A stretch of 64,000 nucleotides of DNA from Bdellovibrio svalbardensis (GTDB lineage: Bacteria; Bdellovibrionota; Bdellovibrionia; Bdellovibrionales; Bdellovibrionaceae), in contig NZ_JANRMI010000001.1 in assembly GCF_029531655.1 (NCBI RefSeq), positions 620,001 through 684,000 of the forward strand, read 5' to 3'. Within the stretch, counting starts at the first letter, position 1. The number at the start of each line of letters is the position of its first letter. Of this stretch, positions 16,862 through 25,107 are shown one piece after another. The position numbers were made by a program, and so were the translations under genes. Under the pieces are notes generated by a model, which worked only from the letters and a program-made list of their open reading frames with translations, made no database searches and was not told the DNA's origin.

Positions 16862-18355
16862 CTAGTGGTGGTGGAGATCTCGACTGTGTCTCATGCTGTC
16901 GTCGGCGATCTTTAAATTCATACGTTCCGCAACACCCAATCCATAGTCAGGGTGGACTTTCAGGAAGACATCAATCTGGCGTTGGACAATTTCCAAAGGA
17001 ACCTTTCCGCCCTGCATATGTTCAGCAATGTTGTCCATCAATTGATTTTTCTGATCCGCAGACATCAGCTTGAAAAGAGCCCGGCATTGAGAGTAGTCAT
17101 CATTGCCAATTCGATGGTTGAAGCGATCCATAGTTGGATTATCAAAGGCCAGAGATGGCTCTTTGAAGTCCTCCTGCTGAACCGGTCCACCGAAGCTGTT
17201 GGGCTCATAGTAGGCATCATGATACTCCGGCACATCGGATCGCATGGCTCCGTCAAGATTGTAGTTATTCACTTCGACCCGGGCTCTGTTGACTGGCAAT
17301 TGTGCATAGTTGGAGCCGATGCGATAGCGGTGAGCATCGGCATAAGCGAAGATGCGAGATTGCAACATTTTATCTGGCGACCAAGAAATTCCAGGCACCA
17401 TATTGGACGGCTCAAAGGCGGCTTGCTCGATTTGCGTAAAATAGTTTTCAGGATTGCGATTGAGTTCAAAATGGCCAACTTCGATCATCGGAAAATCGGC
17501 ATGAGGCCAAACTTTGGTGAGATCAAAGGGATTGTAGGAGGTTTTTTTAGCTTCTTCCTGAGTCATGATCTGCACGAAGAATTTCCATTGAGGATATTCT
17601 TTTCTCTCAATAGCCTCGTAGAGGTCCCTCTGATGACTTTCCCGGTCAGAGCCCACCAGCTCCGCGCCTTGTTCGTTGGTGAGGTTTTGGATTCCTTGCT
17701 CTGTTTTAAAGTGAAACTTTACCCAATATCTTTCGTTCTGTGCGTTGATAAATGAATAGGTGTGAGAACCAAAACCGTGCATATGACGGTAAGAGGATGG
17801 CAATCCGCGATCTGAGAATAGAATCGTCACCTGATGAACGCTCTCGGGGCTTAAAGACCAGAAATCCCACATGGATGTTGGTGAACGCATATTGGTTTTA
17901 GGATCGCGTTTTTGAGTATGGATAAAATCGGGAAATTTATAGGGATCACGGACAAAGAAAACAGGGGTGTTGTTGCCGACAAGATCGAAGTTTCCTTCTT
18001 CAGTGTAGAATTTCATGGCGAATCCACGGACATCCCTTTCTGCATCGGCGGCGCCGCGTTCGCCAGCGACTGTTGAAAAGCGAATAAGCATATCTGTCTT
18101 GCGACCTTTTTGAAGGAAATGAGCCTTCGTATATTTGCTGATGTCGTGGGTGATCTTTAAAGTTCCAAAAGCACCGGAGCCCTTGGCGTGAACGGTTCGC
18201 TCTGGGATGCGTTCGCGGTTCTGTCGCGCCAGTTTCTCTAAGAGCTGAAAATCCTGAATGAGGAGGGGGCCTCGTTCTCCGATGGTCAGTGAATTTTGGT
18301 TGTCCGCAATCGGTGCGCCCGCATCTGTGGTCAAACCCTTCTTAGACTTTTTCAT
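16862..18355 (-). CDS. katA: Catalase (monofunctional haem, small-subunit type)
   Basis: Haem enzyme of 497 aa converting hydrogen peroxide to water and oxygen. The family blocks are present: [17 protein letters not shown] with the distal His, [26 protein letters not shown], and the proximal haem-ligand region [14 protein letters not shown] with the axial Tyr. The length fits clade 3 small-subunit catalases and there is no signal peptide, so it is probably cytosolic. The symbol is given by family. An 18-bp perfect palindrome lies about 95-110 bp upstream and may be the operator of a peroxide or metal regulator. Confidence 0.95.
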   Translation of the reverse strand: MKKSKKGLTTDAGAPIADNQNSLTIGERGPLLIQDFQLLEKLARQNRERIPERTVHAKGSGAFGTLKITHDISKYTKAHFLQKGRKTDMLIRFSTVAGERGAADAERDVRGFAMKFYTEEGNFDLVGNNTPVFFVRDPYKFPDFIHTQKRDPKTNMRSPTSMWDFWSLSPESVHQVTILFSDRGLPSSYRHMHGFGSHTYSFINAQNERYWVKFHFKTEQGIQNLTNEQGAELVGSDRESHQRDLYEAIERKEYPQWKFFVQIMTQEEAKKTSYNPFDLTKVWPHADFPMIEVGHFELNRNPENYFTQIEQAAFEPSNMVPGISWSPDKMLQSRIFAYADAHRYRIGSNYAQLPVNRARVEVNNYNLDGAMRSDVPEYHDAYYEPNSFGGPVQQEDFKEPSLAFDNPTMDRFNHRIGNDDYSQCRALFKLMSADQKNQLMDNIAEHMQGGKVPLEIVQRQIDVFLKVHPDYGLGVAERMNLKIADDSMRHSRDLHHH

Positions 18356-18449
18356 CTATGCCTCTTGTTTATGAATGTTGAGTTGCTTTAGCAGGATAGC
18401 GAAGGAGAAGGGGAGCGGCGTATCTGTTTTATGTCAGGCATTATTGATG

Positions 18450-18467
18450 AAAATTACCGGTAATTTT
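18450..18467. promoter_or_regulatory. 18-bp perfect palindrome in catalase upstream region
   Basis: The half-site AAAATTACC is followed without spacer by its reverse complement. It lies in the 243-bp divergent gap between the catalase and the large secreted protein. Length and symmetry are those of a dimeric repressor site. It does not match the Fur/PerR or OxyR consensus as I know them. Confidence 0.45.
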
Positions 18468-18598
18468 GGCCAAAATGTTCCATTAACTTACACGGTCTTA
18501 CATGAAAATCCGCATGACCAGGCGTGAGTTGCGTTTGTTACAGCTTTGTTAGAGTCTTCGCTCCATTGCATTTTAGTAACTGAACAACGGAGCGTCTT

Positions 18599-20539
18599 TT
18601 GAAGTTCACAGCATTGTTATTCGCCACACTATTAGGAATGTCGTTCACTGCGACACCTGCTCAAGCGGGTTGGGATTTTTTGCAGCCAGCAAAGATCATC
18701 GAAAAAATTCGTCAACAAATTGCAAAGCAGGATATTGGCGTATCTATCGGGCTCATCGATGGTGAAATTTTCAGTGGCTTCTCGACAGCTCTTGGCTACA
18801 AATTGGAATCAGAACCTTCATATATTGATGGCTATTACACGCGAGTCGATAAATACAGACTCGAAGCCCAGGTAAATCCCGGTGATATTCTTGAGGACAA
18901 TGATTCTCCGATTGGATTCACAATTCAGCAAAACACGGAAATTATTTTTGCTCGTCAGTTTAAGTCGCAAAGTGATTCTTTGAAGGCTTTCCCATACACA
19001 TTAAAGAATTTGCCTTTGAATGCCCACAAGGCGATTCGTAATTTGCAAGTCGGTGACTTCGTGGCCCTTCAGGCGAAATTGGGAATTGTATTCTCAGTCG
19101 GTGCGAGCACAGAAGTAAATCCAGCACTGAGCCTCGGTGGTTCCACTCACGTCTATTTGTCCGGCGACTTCATGATCCACATCTTCCGCATGGAGAATGA
19201 CAAGATTCGTGTGAAGCTAATTACCATGCGTAAAAAAGGTGTTGGTGCAAACATCGATCTTGATTATGCAAGGAAGTTTAAAATCGTCGGTCTTAGAGTC
19301 ATTGATAGAAGAATCGAGAAAATTGTTGATTTGACGCCTTTATCTTTGGGCTTCGGCAAAAGCGCTAACGACGTTTTCATGTTGGACTATGTATTCGATC
19401 TAAAGAATTCTCAATCGTCACAATCTTTCGATGATTTGATGTCTAAAAAAGTTCGCTTCAAAGATTTGAAAGTCATTGATCCAACGGCTTCTCGTCCGGA
19501 GCTTGCTGAGGATTTGATGACGGACATGTCGGGTGTGGAACAGATTTTCAACGAAGACCGCGACTTGCCGGCTTCGCAAAGACGTATTGATCGCATTTTC
19601 AAAGGATCCAACACTTCACTTGATTCAGGCAGCAACTTCAAACTTGGATTGAGCATCATCAAGTTGAAATCGGGTTTCTTGTACAGTCAGAATCAGCTTT
19701 TGAACTATGATCGCAATGATCGCGAGCAAAAATATCTGTTGGATAGCTATTCTCGCGATTTCGAGTCGAAGTTCCTTTTTGGTCTGTTCGGAGACAAAAC
19801 TGCGCAAGGAACCAACGTCGTCTTCAACGCGACGGATTCATGGGCTCCAGCAAGTTTCGTGACTTATACGGGTTACCGCATGGTTAAGATGAGAAGCGTG
19901 TCTAAACGCGACTTCCGCCATGTTCAGGAAGAAGTTAAAAATACCATTCCGGCAGATCAATATGCACAAATCGATTGGAAAAATTGGGATTTCTCTGATG
20001 GATCTTTTGTAAATGGTTATTTCAGACAGCAATTGTTCATCAACCCTGAGGCTTTGGCGACTTTGCCAGTAATGAGTGAACGTGCTTACAAACAGGCATT
20101 TATAAAATATGTGACCAAGGCAGGGGAGCCAGCTCGAAAAGGGGCTGCCGGCCGTGGACATGACAGTTTTTCTGGATGGGAAGATGACTATGATTCAGAG
20201 TTGATGACAATCGCACGTTCATTTGTGGGTGTGGTTTCTTCTTTGAACGACAGCACAGCTTTGTATCGCCACTTTAAAACTCTTCAGGCGATTCCTTTGT
20301 GGAGAGAGCGTGGAGTGGGTTTCATACTTTCAATGATTCCTCCATACCGTGCAAACTCAATGGTGAGCTACGAAATGACCTTCTCTTCGAAGGGCAACGA
20401 AGCAATTAAGTTTAAGTTTGGAACCTTCCCCAATGAGGATCTGTACAAATCTTTGATGTATATCCAAAACATCATCAACAATCGTTCATTTGATTTGCGA
20501 TTGATTACAGATGAAAATGGTGAGTTTAAGAAGAACTAA
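18599..20539 (+). CDS. Large secreted protein of unknown function
   Basis: Protein of 646 aa, starting at TTG with GGAG about 7 nt upstream. A Sec signal peptide is clear (MKFTALLFATLLG...PAQA, cleavage near residue 24). The mature protein looks beta-rich over its first half, with long charged segments later (RDLPASQRRIDRIF), and has no Cys-rich, enzymatic or membrane motif I recognise. No paralogue is visible in the window. The strong terminator behind it makes it a single-gene transcript. Probably periplasmic or outer-membrane associated. Confidence 0.75.
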   Translation: MKFTALLFATLLGMSFTATPAQAGWDFLQPAKIIEKIRQQIAKQDIGVSIGLIDGEIFSGFSTALGYKLESEPSYIDGYYTRVDKYRLEAQVNPGDILEDNDSPIGFTIQQNTEIIFARQFKSQSDSLKAFPYTLKNLPLNAHKAIRNLQVGDFVALQAKLGIVFSVGASTEVNPALSLGGSTHVYLSGDFMIHIFRMENDKIRVKLITMRKKGVGANIDLDYARKFKIVGLRVIDRRIEKIVDLTPLSLGFGKSANDVFMLDYVFDLKNSQSSQSFDDLMSKKVRFKDLKVIDPTASRPELAEDLMTDMSGVEQIFNEDRDLPASQRRIDRIFKGSNTSLDSGSNFKLGLSIIKLKSGFLYSQNQLLNYDRNDREQKYLLDSYSRDFESKFLFGLFGDKTAQGTNVVFNATDSWAPASFVTYTGYRMVKMRSVSKRDFRHVQEEVKNTIPADQYAQIDWKNWDFSDGSFVNGYFRQQLFINPEALATLPVMSERAYKQAFIKYVTKAGEPARKGAAGRGHDSFSGWEDDYDSELMTIARSFVGVVSSLNDSTALYRHFKTLQAIPLWRERGVGFILSMIPPYRANSMVSYEMTFSSKGNEAIKFKFGTFPNEDLYKSLMYIQNIINNRSFDLRLITDENGEFKKN

Positions 20540-20550
20540 ATTGGGTGATT

Positions 20551-20575
20551 AGAGAGGCGAAAGCCTCTCTTTTTT
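20551..20575. terminator. Hairpin terminator
   Basis: Perfect 8-bp stem AGAGAGGC/GCCTCTCT with a GAAA loop, followed by T5. It lies between convergent genes; the T-run overlaps the stop codon of the following minus-strand gene. Confidence 0.85.
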
Positions 20576-21473
20576 ATGGGCAACCCTGGTTGCCGTAGAC
20601 TTTCAGACAAATCTGATTCTTCTCTTCTGAATTAGGCATTCGACCAAATTTCTTTTGGAACTTTTCAAGAACAGTATCAAACAGGACATCTTCTTTTGTT
20701 TCAATCTCTCCACCACCGAACATTTTTTCAAATTTGTCCTTTATGGCGTTGAAAGCGTCGTCGCTTTCCTTTTTGTGATCCTCGTCCAAGGCTGCCAATG
20801 TCTTGTTGAAAACCACATAAGCCAGTACAGCGATCGCTACGCGTGAATAATACTTACTGATGAGGGTGTAGCCACGAATGGCCTCTTGGCGAAGCCCATA
20901 ACGTTTCGCGATCACCTTTCCTTCGGGGGATTGAAGGCCTTTCAAAAGCAGCGTTTGCTTGTCCATGTCCTTCATTTTGAAAAACACTTCCGGAAGCATT
21001 ATCGGAGGTGTGCCTCGGAGGGCGGCCGAATAGGCGATCCAAGCTGCTTGTGCCGAATTGAAAAGGCCACTGCGATTGATGACCTGTAGTTTGGTATAAA
21101 ATCGAGTTTTATCAACCAGCAGGTCATGCTCTTCAAAGTATTTGAGCAGACCATGATGAATCACGTCTTCACCGATATAACGTTCTAAAACAGCCAGAGT
21201 TCTTTCCTCTGCTGTCTTTCTCCAATAGTGGGAGGGTTTGTATTTCTGACCTTGTTTTTGATCAAAGACTTTTTCGACCAGGAATTCGAGGTCCTTAGTT
21301 GAAAGACCTTTGACGGTGCCATCGGGGGTGATGGCTTTTTTTAGAGCCGAATCCAATGCTACTTTGTGATAGGAGTCTTCTGCAAAAATACCCCCGCAGG
21401 TTTCTGCAGCATGAGCGGCCACAGAAACCAGAAGAAGTCCCAGAATAAGGATTTTATGCAGAAGCTTTATCAT
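20574..21473 (-). CDS. Secreted protein of unknown function
   Basis: Protein of 299 aa with a signal peptide (MIKLLHKILILGLLLVSVAAHA, cleavage before AETCGG). The mature part is largely helical and charged. A possible hydrophobic helix (RVAIAVLAYVVFNKTLAAL) lies near residues 210-228. Four Cys at the two ends (TCGG; ICLKVYGNQGCP at the C-terminus) could form disulfides. It is preceded 10 nt upstream by another secreted-protein gene on the same strand, so the two are probably one operon. No family recognised. Confidence 0.7.
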   Translation of the reverse strand: MIKLLHKILILGLLLVSVAAHAAETCGGIFAEDSYHKVALDSALKKAITPDGTVKGLSTKDLEFLVEKVFDQKQGQKYKPSHYWRKTAEERTLAVLERYIGEDVIHHGLLKYFEEHDLLVDKTRFYTKLQVINRSGLFNSAQAAWIAYSAALRGTPPIMLPEVFFKMKDMDKQTLLLKGLQSPEGKVIAKRYGLRQEAIRGYTLISKYYSRVAIAVLAYVVFNKTLAALDEDHKKESDDAFNAIKDKFEKMFGGGEIETKEDVLFDTVLEKFQKKFGRMPNSEEKNQICLKVYGNQGCP

Positions 21474-21483
21474 CGGCAGCGGA

Positions 21484-22008
21484 TTACTTCAGAAGCTCTT
21501 CTGTTTGTCTTTCCAATTGCTGTTTCAAATCAGCCAAAGTCGCCTCGAGGGCTGGGATCTTCTTTTCATCAAGTTTGAGGATGATGTAGTGATAACCCGC
21601 CTTGCCGCCATTAAAGATGGTAAGTGAAGAACCTACGAGTGTTGAGGCCATGGAAAGCATGAGATTTATTTGGTCACCCATCTCACTGCGTCCTGTTTTT
21701 CTAATTAACATATAAGATGTAATAGCTGTGGCAACAGCGGTTCCTCCGGCGATGATGAGATCTTTCTTGGCCGCGTAGGAGTTTTCGGCGATATCCGCTT
21801 TGATTTTATCGAGATCTGCGGAAACCTTGGCGATCTCTAAAACCAGACGTTGGTTTTCTTGGATTTTAGCACGGATGGCCGCTTGGGCTTCGGGGCGGCT
21901 CTCTTCCACTAGTGAGTCAATCTCAGTAGAGGAGGCTGAAGCAGCAAAGCTGTTTAAGGGAATGACATGAAGACAAAAAAGGGCCACTGCGAATAGATTC
22001 TTGCTCAT
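21484..22008 (-). CDS. Small exported coiled-coil protein with membrane segments
   Basis: Protein of 174 aa. The signal peptide (residues 1-22) is followed by a helical segment likely to form a coiled coil (EIDSLVEESRPEAQ through DLDKIKADIAEN), then two hydrophobic stretches (DLIIAGGTAVATAITSYMLI and LMLSMASTLVGSSLTIF) and a second coiled coil at the C-terminus (LEATLADLKQQLERQTEELL). It sits 10 nt before the next secreted-protein gene. Likely an inner-membrane protein with two coiled-coil arms; function unknown. Confidence 0.7.
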   Translation of the reverse strand: MSKNLFAVALFCLHVIPLNSFAASASSTEIDSLVEESRPEAQAAIRAKIQENQRLVLEIAKVSADLDKIKADIAENSYAAKKDLIIAGGTAVATAITSYMLIRKTGRSEMGDQINLMLSMASTLVGSSLTIFNGGKAGYHYIILKLDEKKIPALEATLADLKQQLERQTEELLK

Positions 22009-22078
22009 AAGATCCTCCAGAATGGTTTTTAAACGTTCCGAGGATCATAAAGCAAATTGCAGGCCCCAATCAGGAAGG

Positions 22079-22885
22079 CTAGTCTTCCTTTTCAATAGAG
22101 GTGCGAAGCAAGGTTTTCACTTGGTTTTTGCGTTGAGTACCGCCACCGCCAAGGGCGGCTTTGAGTTGATTGTGAATGCTTGGGTCATTGATCAAAAGCC
22201 CCAAAGAGCCTTCACCCTTATCAATCTTAGTAAGAATCGAATCCAACTTTTCGATAGAATGATTCAGTTTTACGCCACCGCTGGAATTGCCAACGATCTT
22301 CTGAATATCTTTGCTTGTCTGCGCAAGGTTCGAAGAAGCTGTATCAAAATTCATCATGATCTTTTCCATGCGGTTTTCGGCATTGATAGTGTGAGCCATC
22401 TTGTAAACCTCATTCACCACATCAAAGATCTTTCCGGCTTCACCCCCGCGTTCCGTAAGGATGCCAAGCAAATCAGAAGCTTTCGCCAAAGGAAGCACAT
22501 CTCCGTCTTTCACTTCGGGTTGACGAGGATCGCCTGGGAAGATCAGAACAAATTTGTCACCCAAGGCGCCTTGGGTGCGGATTTCCACAGCCGATTCCTT
22601 GCGAATGCGCTTAAGGAACTTCTCATCAATGCTCATCGTAACATCAAGTTTATTTTCATCAGGCAGGAAGGTGATATCCTGCACGTTACCCACGGTGACT
22701 CCTGAAAGGGAGACAACACTGCCGACGGCAAGTCCCTGCACCTGTTCAAAATGGGCATGGATTTTTACATATCGTCTGAAGAGGGCCTTGTCGGCGCCCA
22801 AGAAGAAGATCGATCCCAAAATGCAGATGGTCCCGATGGCAAGGTAGATTCCAATTTTGATTTGAGTATTGCCTTGTGATTCCAT
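22079..22885 (-). CDS. mlaD: MlaD-like MCE domain protein (lipid transport)
   Basis: Protein of 268 aa with one N-terminal membrane helix (IGIYLAIGTICILGSIFFLG) and an MCE domain (about residues 38-120: VQGLAVGSVVSLSGVTVGNVQDI, VEIRTQGALGDKFV). MlaD forms a hexameric ring in the periplasm that passes phospholipids between the inner-membrane ABC transporter and the outer membrane. The long C-terminal tail is helical. It is last in a four-gene operon and its ATG overlaps the stop of mlaF by one base. No MlaB, MlaC or MlaA gene is present nearby. Confidence 0.9.
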   Translation of the reverse strand: MESQGNTQIKIGIYLAIGTICILGSIFFLGADKALFRRYVKIHAHFEQVQGLAVGSVVSLSGVTVGNVQDITFLPDENKLDVTMSIDEKFLKRIRKESAVEIRTQGALGDKFVLIFPGDPRQPEVKDGDVLPLAKASDLLGILTERGGEAGKIFDVVNEVYKMAHTINAENRMEKIMMNFDTASSNLAQTSKDIQKIVGNSSGGVKLNHSIEKLDSILTKIDKGEGSLGLLINDPSIHNQLKAALGGGGTQRKNQVKTLLRTSIEKED

Positions 22886-23637
22886 TATGCACTCTCTCCG
22901 TTAATAAATTCAGTCATCGCTCCAGAGGGCTCGGTTTTCAGCTTGTCAATTGTATATTGTTCGCCGATGCGTCCGTTCAGAAGCAGGGCGACCTTGTCGC
23001 AGACCGCATAAACAGTCGGCATATCATGGGTTACAAGAATTGACGTCACGCCCTTGGCTTTCATTTTCAAAATAGACTCTTGGATTTTTTTTGTGTTGTA
23101 AGGATCCAGCCCCGCAGTCGGCTCATCATAAAGAACCACTTGGGGATGCATCATCATAGAGCGAGCCAAACCCACGCGCTTTTGCATACCGCCTGAAAGG
23201 CTGCCTGGATAGAGCTTTTCACTCGAGGGATCCAGACCAAATTCTTCAAGCTGCGCGCGAATTTGTTCGGCAATTTCCTTTTCTGTGAAATGGAAATGTT
23301 CTCTGAGTGGATAAGCCAGGTTTTCATAGACTGTCATGGAGTCGAACAGGGCTCCGCCTTGAAAAGCATAGGCAACTTTTTTGCGAACTTCGATCAGTTC
23401 GCGTTCATTTTTTGGAACGATATCTTCGCCATCAATGATAATTTTTCCCGAGTCAGGCTTTTCCAAGCCCACCAGACTTCGTAAGAGAACGCTTTTACCG
23501 GTGCCGGATCCTCCGATTAAGCCCAGACATTCACCTTTGCGAACATAGAAGCTCACGCCGTCGTGGACCTGCTTTTCACCAAACGATTTTTTGAAATCAA
23601 TCACTTCCAGAAAGCTTTGTGGTTTTTCATTACTCAT
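22885..23637 (-). CDS. mlaF: MlaF-like ABC transporter ATP-binding protein
   Basis: Cytosolic ATPase of 250 aa energising the Mla lipid transporter. Walker A GGSGTGKS lies near residues 38-45, the signature LSGGMQKRVGLARS and Walker B VVLYDEPTAGLDP follow, then the His switch LVTHDMP. Start 23637 overlaps the mlaE stop in an ATGA junction, the usual sign of coupled translation; a longer frame to 23778 would run inside mlaE. Close in form to MlaF of Gram-negative bacteria. Confidence 0.92.
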   Translation of the reverse strand: MSNEKPQSFLEVIDFKKSFGEKQVHDGVSFYVRKGECLGLIGGSGTGKSVLLRSLVGLEKPDSGKIIIDGEDIVPKNERELIEVRKKVAYAFQGGALFDSMTVYENLAYPLREHFHFTEKEIAEQIRAQLEEFGLDPSSEKLYPGSLSGGMQKRVGLARSMMMHPQVVLYDEPTAGLDPYNTKKIQESILKMKAKGVTSILVTHDMPTVYAVCDKVALLLNGRIGEQYTIDKLKTEPSGAMTEFINGESA

Positions 23638-24422
23638 AGGATTTTCTCCACAACCCAAAACAGCTTTGAAAGGAAGAAGTCTGCAATAAGAATCATAATG
23701 GAAGAGACCACGACTGCTTTCGTTGTCGCAATGCCCACTTCTTTCGTGCCATTTTTGACGGTCAAGCCAAAATAACAAGATGGGATGGAGATGATGAGGG
23801 CGAAGAAAAAGCTTTTAGCAAAGCCGGAAAAATAGTCAGACAAGGATGAAGTTGAAAGAACTTTGAGAAGATAGAAGCTGGGATCCAATTTGAGTTCTGT
23901 CGCTCCGATGAGGAGGCCGCCGGCATTGCCTACGACGTTGGCAAAGGCCACGAGGATTGGCAAAACAATTAAGGTTGCCAGAACACGAGGAATGACGATC
24001 TTGCGAATTGGAGAGGTTCCCAAGGCGCGAATTGCATCGATTTGTTGAGTGACGACCATGCTGCCGATTTCACTGGCAAAGCCTGCACCCACGCGGGCAG
24101 CGACCATCAGGCTGGTAAACATGGGGCCCATTTCACGAAGAATGGTTACAGCCAAAAGTTTTGGCACGTACATTTTGCCGCCAAACTTTTCCAATCCCAA
24201 ACCGAACTGCAGAGCCATGACCATGCCGACACTGACCGAGGTGATGACGACCAGCGGAGTTGATCTGACGCCCACTTGGTAGATTTGTTCGCCCAAGAGC
24301 TTCCAATAAAGACGTGTCGTGAAGAACTCTTTGAAGATCTCACGGGATAGCATTCCCACGCCGCCCAGGAAATGCAGCAATTCGTAAATGAAGGGTGCTA
24401 AGGGAAGAGCCATTAAGTTCAT
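23634..24422 (-). CDS. mlaE: MlaE-like ABC transporter permease
   Basis: Inner-membrane permease of 262 aa with about five or six hydrophobic helices. The MlaE family core is present: VAARVGAGFASEIGSMVVTQQIDAIRALGTSP, which contains the conserved loop contacting MlaF. It forms the lipid-translocating dimer in the Mla complex. Its ATG overlaps the stop of the upstream lipoprotein gene by one base and its stop overlaps mlaF by four, so the operon is tightly coupled. Confidence 0.92.
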   Translation of the reverse strand: MNLMALPLAPFIYELLHFLGGVGMLSREIFKEFFTTRLYWKLLGEQIYQVGVRSTPLVVITSVSVGMVMALQFGLGLEKFGGKMYVPKLLAVTILREMGPMFTSLMVAARVGAGFASEIGSMVVTQQIDAIRALGTSPIRKIVIPRVLATLIVLPILVAFANVVGNAGGLLIGATELKLDPSFYLLKVLSTSSLSDYFSGFAKSFFFALIISIPSCYFGLTVKNGTKEVGIATTKAVVVSSIMILIADFFLSKLFWVVEKIL

Positions 24423-24922
24423 TATGGTGCCTTAAAGTCTACTTTGAATTTTTCAAAATCATTGAGTTCCATCGGGAACTGTTTTTGTAATCCGCCATAA
24501 GTCATCGTGTAAGTGCAGCCATTTTTTTTGAAAATTAAAAGTGCCATCTGCACCGGGACGCCATCAAGCTCGCCCTTGGAAATACTTTGACGTGCTTCTC
24601 GACCATTGTAGATCAAAGTTTCAGAACTTACGGTTTGCAGTTTGTTCATGGCACTTAAGGATTCATTTTCAATTGCTTGCAGGCTCATGTCGCCGGGGCC
24701 ACCGCATTCTGAAAGGTATGAAATGGTGTTGCCTGTTTTTGAACTCAGCCAAGCGCGGTCCGCATTGACGGCCTTGATCTTTTCAAATGGAGATTTGGGT
24801 TCAGACAGCTGCACATCCTTGGCTGACGTGACTTTCCCGCCAGGCAATTGGACAGAAACGCAGCCTCCAAAAAGGAGACCGAGCAGAATACATGTGATGC
24901 AAAATCTTAGATGGTTTCTCAT
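24422..24922 (-). CDS. Lipoprotein of unknown function heading the mla operon
   Basis: Protein of 166 aa with a lipoprotein signal peptide (residues 1-21, lipobox FGGC). The mature part has two further Cys (ECGG and KNGCTY) and a compact alpha/beta appearance. It is the first gene of the mla operon and its stop codon overlaps the mlaE start, so a functional link to lipid transport is likely. It does not resemble MlaA or MlaC that I can see. It may be the outer-membrane partner or an accessory lipoprotein of this transporter. Confidence 0.75.
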   Translation of the reverse strand: MRNHLRFCITCILLGLLFGGCVSVQLPGGKVTSAKDVQLSEPKSPFEKIKAVNADRAWLSSKTGNTISYLSECGGPGDMSLQAIENESLSAMNKLQTVSSETLIYNGREARQSISKGELDGVPVQMALLIFKKNGCTYTMTYGGLQKQFPMELNDFEKFKVDFKAP

Positions 24923-25007
24923 AGCACCTATCTATCGGAATTTTCTATCAATTAATTCAGTGTTCTTGTTTCACTCTGCGAGAATCAGGACTAAGGTCGC
25001 TGTCATG

Positions 25008-25029
25008 TCTTTGTCAGGCCTGACAAAGA
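25008..25029. promoter_or_regulatory. 22-bp perfect palindrome in front of the flagellar operon
   Basis: The half-site TCTTTGTCAGG (25008-25018) is followed directly by its exact reverse complement (25019-25029). It lies in the 185-bp gap between the divergent mla operon and the TPR-flagellar operon. It could be an operator or, in RNA, a short hairpin. The core TGTCAGG recurs once upstream of the metallopeptidase at 51272. Confidence 0.5.
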
Positions 25030-25107
25030 TTCTATGAAACTTTTTGCCCATCTTGAACATATTTGCCAATAGACCTTAGAAAGGGGTGGCATCCTCTGTG
25101 CATTGGC

